The notes under the pieces: generated by a model
What the model was told of the DNA's origin: nothing
The model's database searches: none
The model's input: the letters and a program-made list of their open reading frames with translations, nothing else
Program-made: the position numbers and the translations under genes
Source of the DNA: an uncultured Lachnospiraceae bacterium
GTDB taxonomy: Bacteria > Bacillota > Clostridia > Lachnospirales > Lachnospiraceae
Length of the DNA: 64,000 nt
NCBI GenBank assembly: GCA_947594855.1
Contig: CANQEL010000005.1
Location: forward strand, 106,960 to 170,959
Direction of reading: 5' to 3'
Shown: piece after piece, positions 17,690 to 26,299 of the stretch
Layout: every line of letters begins with the position of its first letter
Position numbering within the stretch: position 1 is the stretch's first letter

Positions 17690-18896
17690 AAAAATGCTTG
17701 AAGAGAAAGGGCAGAGCCATCTTTTAAAATATTATGATGAGCTTTCTGATGGGGGAAAGGAAAATCTTATCAAGCAGATAGAGGCAATTGACTTTTCGGT
17801 TATATGCGAGATTGAGAAAGATGAGCATGAAAAAGAAAGAGGAATTATCAAACCTCTTGGGGCGCTTACGATACAGCAGATTGAAGAGAACAGAAAAGAG
17901 TATGAGAGTATAGGAATGGAAGCTATAAAGGAAGGAAAAGTCGGCGCGCTCCTTCTTGCAGGCGGACAGGGAACAAGGCTTGGATATGATAAACCAAAAG
18001 GAATGTTTAATATTGGAGAAACAAAAGAACTCTATATATTTGAATGTATTATAAATAATCTTATGCAGGTGGTAAATAAAGCAGGCGCATGGATTCCGCT
18101 TGCAATAATGACAAGCGATATAAATTATGAGGATACCGTAAATTTCCTGTCAGAGCATAATTACTTCGGATATAATGGGGAGTATGTATATTTCTTTATA
18201 CAGGATATGTCTGTAACTACTGATTTTAATGGTAAGATACATCTTACGGAAAAAGGGAAAGTATCTTTCTCTCCGAATGGAAATGGAGGATGGTATACTC
18301 CGTTTGTAAACGCAGGCATAAGGGATGAGTTTGTAAAGCATGGCGTTGAGTGGATTAATGTATTTGCAGTGGATAATGTACTGCAGAAAATTGCAGACCC
18401 GTGTTTTGTAGGGGCAACTGTCAAATCCGGATGCGTGAGCGGCGCAAAAGTAGTAAGCAAGGCATTCCCTGAGGAAAAAATAGGCCTGTTATGTACAGAA
18501 GACGGGAAACCTTCGATTGTAGAGTATTATGAAATGACAGACGAAATGATGTATCAGAAAGATGAAAACGGAAAACCTTTATTTAATTACGGAGTTATAT
18601 TAAATTATCTGTTCAGGATTGACGAGCTTGACCGTATAATCGATAATCCTCTTCCTATACATGTGGTTGAGAAAAAAGTACCGTATATTGATGAAAACGG
18701 TAATTATACAAAGCCTGAAAAACCTAATGGATATAAATATGAAAAACTTGTACTGGATTTGATTCATCTTATGAGAGACTGCCTGTCTTATGAAGTAGTC
18801 CGTGACAAAGAATTTGCGCCAATAAAGAATCTTACGGGAGTGGATTCCCTTGAAAGCGCAAGAAAGCTGCTTGAAAAAAACGGTATAGAATATTAG
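17670..18896 (+). CDS. UDP-N-acetylhexosamine/UDP-sugar pyrophosphorylase (UAP1-like)
   Basis: A 408-aa nucleotidyltransferase of the eukaryotic-like UDPGP/UAP1 group, unrelated in layout to GlmU. The nucleotide loop LLLAGGQGTRLGYDKPKGMF is at about residues 91-110; later motifs are MTSDIN, FFIQDM, the GNGG turn, NVFAVDNVLQ and the GCVSGAKVV strand. It would make a UDP-sugar from UTP and a sugar-1-phosphate, probably HexNAc-1-P or hexose-1-P. Its place before a GH2 galactosidase-like gene suggests galactose or GalNAc handling, an inference only. GGAGG lies upstream and the start overlaps the PHP gene. Confidence 0.87.
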   Translation: MNLTEVKKMLEEKGQSHLLKYYDELSDGGKENLIKQIEAIDFSVICEIEKDEHEKERGIIKPLGALTIQQIEENRKEYESIGMEAIKEGKVGALLLAGGQGTRLGYDKPKGMFNIGETKELYIFECIINNLMQVVNKAGAWIPLAIMTSDINYEDTVNFLSEHNYFGYNGEYVYFFIQDMSVTTDFNGKIHLTEKGKVSFSPNGNGGWYTPFVNAGIRDEFVKHGVEWINVFAVDNVLQKIADPCFVGATVKSGCVSGAKVVSKAFPEEKIGLLCTEDGKPSIVEYYEMTDEMMYQKDENGKPLFNYGVILNYLFRIDELDRIIDNPLPIHVVEKKVPYIDENGNYTKPEKPNGYKYEKLVLDLIHLMRDCLSYEVVRDKEFAPIKNLTGVDSLESARKLLEKNGIEY

Positions 18897-18906
18897 AGGA
18901 TGTAAT

Positions 18907-21900
18907 ATGAAAAAGCTGTTTAATGATAACTGGTATTTTAAGAAACTGACAAATGGCAGTGGGAGTACGGACTGGAATAAAGCAGATATACCTCATGACT
19001 GGCATATATATGATGTGAGTAATCTGTATGAAGATGGCGAAGGATGGTATAAAAAAGTATTTAATTACAAGCCTTCGGCAGATGAGAGGGCATATATACG
19101 TTTTGACGGTGTTTATATGGATACGACCGTATGGGTAAACGATAAAACGGCAGGGGAATGGAAATACGGTTATTCTACTTTTGAACTGGAGATAACTTCT
19201 CTTTTGAATGAAGGCGAAAATGAGATAAAAGTAAGAACAATATTTAAAAATCCTAATTCCAGGTGGTATTCGGGAGCAGGAATATACAGAAATGTATGGT
19301 TTATAACAAAATCCTGCTCAAATATAGTGTCTGACGGAGTGTATATATCAACTGAGAATACAGGAAACGGATTTTGGAATTTAAGGGTTTCCATTGAAAC
19401 AGATATTGCGCCGCGCGACAAAGAAAAAAAGATGCATACGGGATATAAGGTATATGATGGCAGCGGAAAATGTATATGTGAAGCGGAGGATGCTGAATGT
19501 AGTCAGATTAATGCCCCGGTTATATGGGATATAGAAAATCCTTATATGTATACTTTGTGCGCAGGGTTGTATGCAGACGGAAAACTTGTGGATGCCGAAT
19601 ATGTAAGGTTTGGTTTCCGTACCATATCTTTTACCTGTGATAATGGCTTTTATCTGAACGGCAGACATGTAAAGTTAAAGGGAGTATGTATGCACCATGA
19701 CCTGGGATGCCTTGGCGCCGCAGTAAATAAACATGCAATAAGGCGTCAGATAAAGATTCTTAAATCCATGGGCGTAAATGCAGTACGTACGGCGCATAAT
19801 ATGCCTGCCCCTGAATTCATGGATATTGCCGATGAAGAGGGAATACTGGTTGATTTGGAAGCTTTTGATATGTGGGAAAGACCTAAGACGAAATATGATT
19901 ATGCAAGGTTTTTTAAGGAATGGCATAGTAAGGATGTGGCAAGTTTTGTAAGGCGCGACAGAAATCATCCTTCAGTAATTATGTGGTCTGTGGGAAATGA
20001 AATATATGATACGCATGCAGATGAAAGAGGGCTTGAGGTTACGCGTATGCTTATGGAGGAAGTGCACGGTCATGACCCTCTGCATAATGCGTATGTAACT
20101 ATCGGTTCCAATTATATGCCATGGGAAAATGCAGCAAAATGTGCTGATGTATTAAAACTTGCAGGTTATAATTATGCGGAAAGCTATTATGAGGAGCATC
20201 ACAGGCTTCATCCGGACTGGATGATATATGGAAGCGAAACATCTTCAATTGTACAGAGCAGGGGAATATATCATTTTCCTGCATATGCCGCAATACTAAG
20301 CGACGACGACCTTCAATGTTCGTCGCTTATGAACAGTACTACGAGCTGGGGCGCGCAGAATCTTGAAAAATGCATAACCGACGACAGGGATACCGAATAT
20401 TCTGCGGGTATGTTTGTATGGAGCGGTTTTGATTATATTGGCGAACCTACGCCATATCATACCAGAAATTCATATTTCGGACAGATTGACACGGCAGGAT
20501 TTCCAAAAGATTCATATTATATATACAGAGCCTGCTGGACAGATTACAAAAAGAGCCCTATGATACATGTATTTCCGTACTGGGATTTTAATGAAGGACA
20601 GCTTATAGATGTAATGGTATGTACTAATGCGCCGAAAATGGAATTGTTTTTTAACGGAGTATCAATGGGAATAACGGATACCCGCATAAATAAAAAAGAA
20701 CTTGTGGCAAAATATGTTATACCATATCAAAAGGGAGAGCTTAGGGCGGCAGCGTATGATGAAGAAGGAAACGTGATAGCAGAGGATATAAAGAGGTCTT
20801 TTGGAAATGCAGAAAGTATTGTCCTTAGTCCTGATAAAGAAATCATGAAAGCCGACGGAGAAGACCTTATATTTGTTGAAATAACGGTATGCGATAAGAA
20901 CGGTATCTCTGTAGAAAATGCAAACAACCGTATGAAAGTATCTGTTACGGGCGCAGGAAGGCTTATAGGGCTTGATAATGGCGACAGTACGGATATGGAT
21001 TCTTATAAGGGTATAAGTAAACGTTTGTTTTCCGGGAAGCTTCTTGCGGTGATAGCAGCAAAAACGGTACCGGGAGATGTAGAGATTAAAGTTACATCAC
21101 CGGGGCTTAGCGATGCTGTTATGATATTAAAAGCAGAGGAAGCCTTTGTAGAAGAAGGAATATCTGCAAACGAATATAATATACCCGTTAAAGGTGTCGC
21201 AGAATCTGAAATACCGGTTAGAAAACTTGAGATATGTACCGATGTCGGATGTTTTGATGAAAATACAAAAGAGGCTGATATAAGTGTAAGGATAGAACCA
21301 GGGAATTCTGTTTACAGAGATGTTAAATTCAGCGTTACTGATGATAACGGTGTTAAGTCTAACATAGCGGAGGTTACGCAGGAAGGGCTTACGGCGCATG
21401 TTAAAGCTCTTGGCGACGGAATGTTCAGGCTCAGGTGCATATCGTTTAACGGAACAGACCATCACGATATTATATCACAGAAAGAATTTACTGTATCCGG
21501 GCTTGGGGCTGCATATATCAATCCTTATGAATTTGTGTCCGGCAGTCTGTACAGTAAAAGCAAAGGCGAACTTACAAATGGGAATGAGCGCGGAGTGGCG
21601 ACCCCGCGTGATCATACAAGCTATATATTATACGAAAATCTTGATTTTGGGGATACAGGCTCAGATGAAATAGATATTCCCATATTTGAACTTGAAAATA
21701 CAAAACTTGAATTTGAAATATGGGAAGGAATGCCGTATGAAAAGGGAAGCGTCAGGCTGCTTAACGCTGTATATGATAAACCTTCACGCTGGAATACATA
21801 TCAGTCTGAAAAATTCAGGCTTAATAAAAAGCTGAAAGGTATTACAAGCCTTGGCTTTGTATTTACACGCAAGGCGCATATAAAAGGTTTTTCTTTTGCA

Positions 21901-22275
21901 AAGCCGGATATGACGGGCGAGAAGTTTTATATAAAAGATTGTGTTAATATATATGGCGATACGTTTGAGATGACTGATGAAGCGGTTGAAAAGATAGGTA
22001 ATAATGTGTCTTTTGTATATAATAACCTTAATTTCGGTAATAATGGCGCAGGAAAGATTTCTATATGCGGCAGTACGCCTCTTGAAAACAATACTATTCA
22101 CATACGCTTCAAAAACGGAGAGGAAATAGTTAATAAAATAGTTGAATTTGAACATTCTGAAGAATATATTGAAAGAGTGTATGAGCTGTCTGGGATATCC
22201 GGTGAATATGAAGAAGTATTGTTTATATTCCTGCCAGGGAGCAATTTTAATTTTAAATGGTTTAGATTTTTATAA
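18907..22275 (+). CDS. Glycoside hydrolase family 2 beta-galactosidase-like enzyme
   Basis: A 1122-aa GH2 enzyme. The N-terminal sugar-binding domain contains IPHDWHIYD and GWYKKVF; an Ig-like domain follows; the TIM barrel has LKGVCMHHDLG, the acid/base glutamate in WSVGNEIYD (about residue 363) and the nucleophile candidate in YGSETSS (about residue 443). After the barrel come DUF4982-like and further beta-sandwich domains, and a C-terminal ~300-aa region with carbohydrate-binding-module character. No signal peptide, so it probably acts on imported oligosaccharides. Start is 10 nt after the pyrophosphorylase stop with AGAGGA upstream. Beta-galactosidase is most likely, but beta-glucuronidase or other GH2 activities cannot be excluded. 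Confidence 0.88.
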   Translation: MKKLFNDNWYFKKLTNGSGSTDWNKADIPHDWHIYDVSNLYEDGEGWYKKVFNYKPSADERAYIRFDGVYMDTTVWVNDKTAGEWKYGYSTFELEITSLLNEGENEIKVRTIFKNPNSRWYSGAGIYRNVWFITKSCSNIVSDGVYISTENTGNGFWNLRVSIETDIAPRDKEKKMHTGYKVYDGSGKCICEAEDAECSQINAPVIWDIENPYMYTLCAGLYADGKLVDAEYVRFGFRTISFTCDNGFYLNGRHVKLKGVCMHHDLGCLGAAVNKHAIRRQIKILKSMGVNAVRTAHNMPAPEFMDIADEEGILVDLEAFDMWERPKTKYDYARFFKEWHSKDVASFVRRDRNHPSVIMWSVGNEIYDTHADERGLEVTRMLMEEVHGHDPLHNAYVTIGSNYMPWENAAKCADVLKLAGYNYAESYYEEHHRLHPDWMIYGSETSSIVQSRGIYHFPAYAAILSDDDLQCSSLMNSTTSWGAQNLEKCITDDRDTEYSAGMFVWSGFDYIGEPTPYHTRNSYFGQIDTAGFPKDSYYIYRACWTDYKKSPMIHVFPYWDFNEGQLIDVMVCTNAPKMELFFNGVSMGITDTRINKKELVAKYVIPYQKGELRAAAYDEEGNVIAEDIKRSFGNAESIVLSPDKEIMKADGEDLIFVEITVCDKNGISVENANNRMKVSVTGAGRLIGLDNGDSTDMDSYKGISKRLFSGKLLAVIAAKTVPGDVEIKVTSPGLSDAVMILKAEEAFVEEGISANEYNIPVKGVAESEIPVRKLEICTDVGCFDENTKEADISVRIEPGNSVYRDVKFSVTDDNGVKSNIAEVTQEGLTAHVKALGDGMFRLRCISFNGTDHHDIISQKEFTVSGLGAAYINPYEFVSGSLYSKSKGELTNGNERGVATPRDHTSYILYENLDFGDTGSDEIDIPIFELENTKLEFEIWEGMPYEKGSVRLLNAVYDKPSRWNTYQSEKFRLNKKLKGITSLGFVFTRKAHIKGFSFAKPDMTGEKFYIKDCVNIYGDTFEMTDEAVEKIGNNVSFVYNNLNFGNNGAGKISICGSTPLENNTIHIRFKNGEEIVNKIVEFEHSEEYIERVYELSGISGEYEEVLFIFLPGSNFNFKWFRFL

Positions 22276-22297
22276 AAGTTTTACAAAAAATCCTTGC

Positions 22298-22337
22298 ATT
22301 GGTGTAATACATATGATATCATGTGTATTACACCAAT
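22298..22337. promoter_or_regulatory. 40-bp near-perfect palindrome between GH2 and FHA genes
   Basis: ATTGGTGTAATACA (22298-22311) is the exact reverse complement of 22324-22337, and the 12 bases between contain ATGATATCAT, centred on the same axis (22317.5). Only the pair 22312/22323 mismatches (T-G, a wobble in RNA). ATTTTTAT follows. It may be the terminator of the GH2 operon, but TTGCAT (22295-22300) and TATCAT (22318-22323) are spaced 17 bp, so an operator over a weak promoter is also possible. Confidence 0.75.
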
Positions 22338-22361
22338 ATTTTTATAGAAAGGATGGTATTT

Positions 22362-23510
22362 TTGCAAGGGTTTACAATTGAAAATGAAGGGCTCAGAACA
22401 TATCTTATATACAGGCCGCAGTCAGAAGAGAATATAGATGTGTTTGGCCGGGGGATGCTTATGGCAAATCATATTGAAGGTATTATACCTGTCATGCCGG
22501 ATTCGGACAGTACGCATAAAATAAGATATGATATTACCGATATGACAGAGATAGAAGCATTTCTTAGTGAAGGAATAGGAATGAGGCAGCAGATGGACAT
22601 ATTTGAAAGCGTGCTTCGTTCCATACTTGGCGCAGAGCGGTATCTGCTCGATTCATCAATGTTTGTGATGAATATGAATTATGTTTATATTGACAGGAAT
22701 ACAGGCGCGGTACAACTTATATATCTGCCTGTGACAAGGGCTAAACCTGTACATAAGATTAATGAGCGTATAAGGATTTTATTCAGGGATATGATTTTTA
22801 CAATAAGATATTCTCCAAAAGAAGATAACAGGCATGTTGCAGAACTTATTAATGGGCTGAACAATAAATCGGAGTTCTCGCCGTCGGAATTTTTCCGCAT
22901 TATAAAAAAATTTGATGATGGGGAGGTCCCGGATACCGCAGCCGATGATACAGGCCTGGAGAAAGAAACAGTCTTATCTGAATATACCGAAGAGAGTGAA
23001 TCACAGCCCCTATATGTATATTCAGAATCATCTGAAGGTAACATTCTTTATTCTGATAATGCAGACAGTAAGAAAGATTCTGTTTTTGGACATCTTAAAA
23101 AAATATTCTTCTCAAAACAGGATTCAAAAAGTAGTGATGATACTTATATGGATTATTATAATTCTGAAAGTGCAGACGAATTAAATGTAGCTGAGACCGT
23201 AAAAGACAATTATGACTGCTTTCCATATATGATACGTTTATCAAATGGTGAGAAAATTGTAGTTGACAGTGATGTTTTCAATATAGGAAAAGCAGGTAAA
23301 GACAATAACTACAGAATTTCCGATAATGTTGCAGTAAGTGCAAGCCATGCAGAGATTGTAACAAGAAACGGACATTATTATGTATCGGACCTTGATTCCC
23401 TCAATTATACATATGTAAATGGAGACAGGATTGGAAGCAATATTCCCAAAAAACTTGAATCGGGGGACATTATATCTTTTGCCGATGAAGAGTTTAAATT
23501 TTACTGCTGA
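22362..23510 (+). CDS. DUF6382-type N-terminus with C-terminal FHA domain
   Basis: A 382-aa cytoplasmic protein. The N-terminal ~190 residues resemble the DUF6382 domain found with FHA domains in Lachnospiraceae; a linker rich in Ser, Asp and Glu follows; the C-terminus (residues ~290-382) is an FHA phosphothreonine-binding domain with VFNIGKAGKDNNYRI, VSASHAEI, YYVSDLDS and YVNGDRI. The usual Arg after the glycine of the first motif is Lys here. I set the start at TTG 22362, about 9 nt after AGAAAGG; ATG 22353 abuts that site. It probably reads Ser/Thr-kinase output, but no kinase is in the window. sigK follows after 44 nt. Confidence 0.8.
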   Translation: MQGFTIENEGLRTYLIYRPQSEENIDVFGRGMLMANHIEGIIPVMPDSDSTHKIRYDITDMTEIEAFLSEGIGMRQQMDIFESVLRSILGAERYLLDSSMFVMNMNYVYIDRNTGAVQLIYLPVTRAKPVHKINERIRILFRDMIFTIRYSPKEDNRHVAELINGLNNKSEFSPSEFFRIIKKFDDGEVPDTAADDTGLEKETVLSEYTEESESQPLYVYSESSEGNILYSDNADSKKDSVFGHLKKIFFSKQDSKSSDDTYMDYYNSESADELNVAETVKDNYDCFPYMIRLSNGEKIVVDSDVFNIGKAGKDNNYRISDNVAVSASHAEIVTRNGHYYVSDLDSLNYTYVNGDRIGSNIPKKLESGDIISFADEEFKFYC

Positions 23511-23554
23511 GGAATCTTGTACTGCATGATTTTTTTGTTGGAAATGCACTAAAT

Positions 23555-24247
23555 ATGTATTCTGAACATAAGCTAATATTAACTGCTTATGGCGGGAGAG
23601 TTGGTCTGTTGAAAGCATTTCCAAAACCCCTGACAGCAAATGAAGAAAAGGAGCGCCTTAGAAAATGCCGGGAGGGGGATATAGAAGCAAGAAATGAACT
23701 CATAGAGCGTAACCTGAGGCTTGTAGCGTATATTGTAAAAAAATACAGTGCAGGCGAAAAAAACAATGAGGATCTTATATCAATAGGAACGATAGGGCTT
23801 ATTAAGGCTGTAGACAGCTTTGATGCAGATAAAGGCATAAGGCTTGCGACGTATGCGTCGCGCTGTATAGACAATGAGCTTCTGATGCTGTTCAGGAGTG
23901 AAAAAAAACGTTCAAAAGAGGTATATCTCAGCGACTCGATAGGTTCAGATAAAGAGGGTAACGAAATAAGCCTTATAGATGTAATTGAGGCTGAAGACGA
24001 AGATATTACGGATAAAATACTTATGCAGGAAAATCTGAGGAAGCTTGACAGTTATATGAATACCGTACTAAATGACAGAGAGCGTAAAATTATATATATG
24101 CGTTATGGAATACCTGACGGAGCAAAAGAATATACCCAGAGGGAGATAGCCCAGATTATGAGTATCAGCCGCAGTTATGTCAGCCGTATAGAGAAAAAAG
24201 CCCTAAAAAAACTGAGAAAGGCATATGATGAAACAGATAATACCTGA
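23555..24247 (+). CDS. sigK: RNA polymerase sporulation sigma factor SigK
   Basis: Late mother-cell sigma factor; 230 aa. FPKPLTANEEKERL opens the conserved part, region 2 contains NLRLVAYIVKKY, EDLISIGTIGLIKAVDSF and LATYASRCIDNE, then DSIGSDKEGNEISLIDV, which separates SigK from SigE, and the region 4 helix-turn-helix TQREIAQIMSISRSYVSRIEK. The gene is uninterrupted, so there is no skin element. The ~18 residues before KAFPKPL are not a hydrophobic pro-sequence. The annotated ATG 23555 has a poor ribosome site; TTG 23609 after GGGAGAG would give a protein with no leader. Confidence 0.9.
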   Translation: MYSEHKLILTAYGGRVGLLKAFPKPLTANEEKERLRKCREGDIEARNELIERNLRLVAYIVKKYSAGEKNNEDLISIGTIGLIKAVDSFDADKGIRLATYASRCIDNELLMLFRSEKKRSKEVYLSDSIGSDKEGNEISLIDVIEAEDEDITDKILMQENLRKLDSYMNTVLNDRERKIIYMRYGIPDGAKEYTQREIAQIMSISRSYVSRIEKKALKKLRKAYDETDNT

Positions 24248-24271
24248 TGTGGATATTTTAATACGGAATTA

Positions 24272-24300
24272 TTGAAACATATCCGGTTGTGTGGTAATAT
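24272..24300 (+). promoter_or_regulatory. Promoter for the secreted esterase operon
   Basis: TTGAAA (24272-24277), a 17-bp spacer, and TAATAT (24295-24300) lie about 35 nt before the esterase start. A vegetative-type promoter is suggested, separating this gene from sigK. Confidence 0.6.
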
Positions 24301-24334
24301 ATTTCTGTTAAATTATTTTGAGAGGGGCGTATTT

Positions 24335-26287
24335 ATGTTAAGTAAATTTAAGGAGCATTTTGCAGTTCCAGGTAAAATAAGCAGAATACTGAAATTTGTA
24401 TGTCTGCTTGCAATATGTTGTGTTTTTTCTATTATACAATCGGACGGTATGGGTGAAGCGGCTATGAAAAAAGAAGTTTTATCAAGCAAAACCACACTTC
24501 CGGGGGCAAATGAGTTTAATGTAATAGCAGAGCCGTTTGACTGGGGCAAGGATGTTACACGCATTATGCTTAATCCGGGAAAGACAGTAAGCAGTTCGGA
24601 AGTTAATGCTGCTGATTTTAAGGTTACTGCGGTTCACTACAGCGAACAGGCGTACAAGAACGATTTCAGCGGCGACAGAAAAGTTATGGATGCCTATGTA
24701 GTATCAGAAGATGGAACGAAAGTTGATTCGGGTAATTATATAATTATTGAGCTTGAGTACGGAAGCGGCGTACAGGGAGCGCATACAGGTTCGTACAATT
24801 ATGCTAATTATTACACTCCGCTTAAACTGACATACAGTGTGTCATGGAGCGCAGGTTCAGATACATATGCGCAGCATGAGGTTGTGAATCTGGTATGTGA
24901 TGAATTTGTACTGGACAGATATACGGATTCTTCAATACAGGATGCAAACAGGAATTTTGTGGATTATGCTTTTTATGCTCCGAAAGCAGACGGAGGGAAA
25001 CATCCGCTCATCATATTCTTCCATGGAATGGGAGAAGGCGGCGCAGCAACGCTTAATAACCATGGCGTGCAAATGTATGCATATCCGGAATGTAATTTCG
25101 CAGATACTCAGATTCAGAATATAATGGGAGGAAGCGCATATGTGCTTCTGCCTCAGTCGCCGGAAAAATGGCCTTGGCCAAACGAATTTAAATTTACTGA
25201 AGAATCGGGATATCTTGATGTTGTAAACAGCCTTATTGATTCTACAATCGCTGCGAATCCGGACATAGATACGGACCGCATTTACGTAGGCGGCCTTTCA
25301 ATGGGCGGATATATGGCGTCAAGAGTAATTCTTAACAGACCTGATAAATATGCTGCGGCATTTTTGTGTAGCCAGGCATATGCAATTACCGAGGAAGATG
25401 CAAAAAAACTTGCTGACCTTCCGATATGGATAAGCTGCAGCGAGGCTGATGGTACATGCCCTATGGATCCTTATACATATGCTTCATATGAGAAACTTGT
25501 TGAAGCAGGAACAAAAGAAGCAAAATGCGCAGTAATGGAAAATAATTCGTCTGACCCTACAAGCAGGTTCAGATTCTATTCGTCTGATAAGCCTGATTAT
25601 GTACTGTATGAAGCTGTGCAGGAGCATGAGAATAATATTATTGGAGAGTTTGTATGGGACAACGTATCATATGCAGGACATAATGGAGGCTGGGTACCGG
25701 TATTTGCAAACGGCGAGTATTATCTTACTGACGACGGAACGAAAGTTTCTATTATGGAATGGCTTGCTTCACATTCCCTTATGCAGGGTATTACGGTAGA
25801 TGCATCAAAAGCAAAGACTGTATTTAACGCAGGAGAGACATTTACATCAGAAGGAATTGCAGTCTACAGTGTCTCTAAAGATGGAATCAAATCGCCTGTA
25901 ACAGGATATGAGGTTTCAGCGCCTGATATGAATAAAGCCGGAACAGCAGAGGTTGTAGTTAAATATCTTGGAAGAACTGCTTCATATAATATTACTATAA
26001 ATGCGGCAGACCAGGGCAGCAAAGCACCGGTTGTCAATAATCCGGGCAAAAATACGGATAAGAAAGTATTTAAGATTGCAAAGACCAAACTTACAATCAA
26101 AAAGGGAAAATCAGCTAAGATAAAAGTTACGGTATCACCTAAGACTAAAGTTAAGTTCAAGTCATCTAAGCCTAAGATTGCAAAGGTTACTAAAAAGGGC
26201 GTTGTAAAAGCTCTTAAAAAAGGAAATGCAAAGATTACCGTCACTGCTTTCGGAAAGAAAAAGGTGGTAAAGGTTAAGGTGAAGTAA
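24335..26287 (+). CDS. Secreted alpha/beta-hydrolase esterase with Ig-like domains
   Basis: A 650-aa exported enzyme. An N-terminal membrane-spanning signal sequence (residues ~18-38) precedes a beta-rich region, then an alpha/beta-hydrolase with FHGMGEGG (oxyanion region), the nucleophile elbow GGLSMGGYM (Ser about residue 323) and a candidate catalytic His in YAGHNGGW (about residue 447). Relatives are feruloyl/acetyl-xylan esterases and depolymerases of the PHB-depolymerase group. A Big_3-like Ig domain (residues ~485-565) and a very Lys-rich Big_2-like domain close the protein. Start at ATG 24335 with GAGAGGGG upstream. With the GH115 and GH43 enzymes it fits hemicellulose use; the substrate is inferred. 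Confidence 0.82.
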   Translation: MLSKFKEHFAVPGKISRILKFVCLLAICCVFSIIQSDGMGEAAMKKEVLSSKTTLPGANEFNVIAEPFDWGKDVTRIMLNPGKTVSSSEVNAADFKVTAVHYSEQAYKNDFSGDRKVMDAYVVSEDGTKVDSGNYIIIELEYGSGVQGAHTGSYNYANYYTPLKLTYSVSWSAGSDTYAQHEVVNLVCDEFVLDRYTDSSIQDANRNFVDYAFYAPKADGGKHPLIIFFHGMGEGGAATLNNHGVQMYAYPECNFADTQIQNIMGGSAYVLLPQSPEKWPWPNEFKFTEESGYLDVVNSLIDSTIAANPDIDTDRIYVGGLSMGGYMASRVILNRPDKYAAAFLCSQAYAITEEDAKKLADLPIWISCSEADGTCPMDPYTYASYEKLVEAGTKEAKCAVMENNSSDPTSRFRFYSSDKPDYVLYEAVQEHENNIIGEFVWDNVSYAGHNGGWVPVFANGEYYLTDDGTKVSIMEWLASHSLMQGITVDASKAKTVFNAGETFTSEGIAVYSVSKDGIKSPVTGYEVSAPDMNKAGTAEVVVKYLGRTASYNITINAADQGSKAPVVNNPGKNTDKKVFKIAKTKLTIKKGKSAKIKVTVSPKTKVKFKSSKPKIAKVTKKGVVKALKKGNAKITVTAFGKKKVVKVKVK

Positions 26288-26299
26288 GAAGGTTATAAA

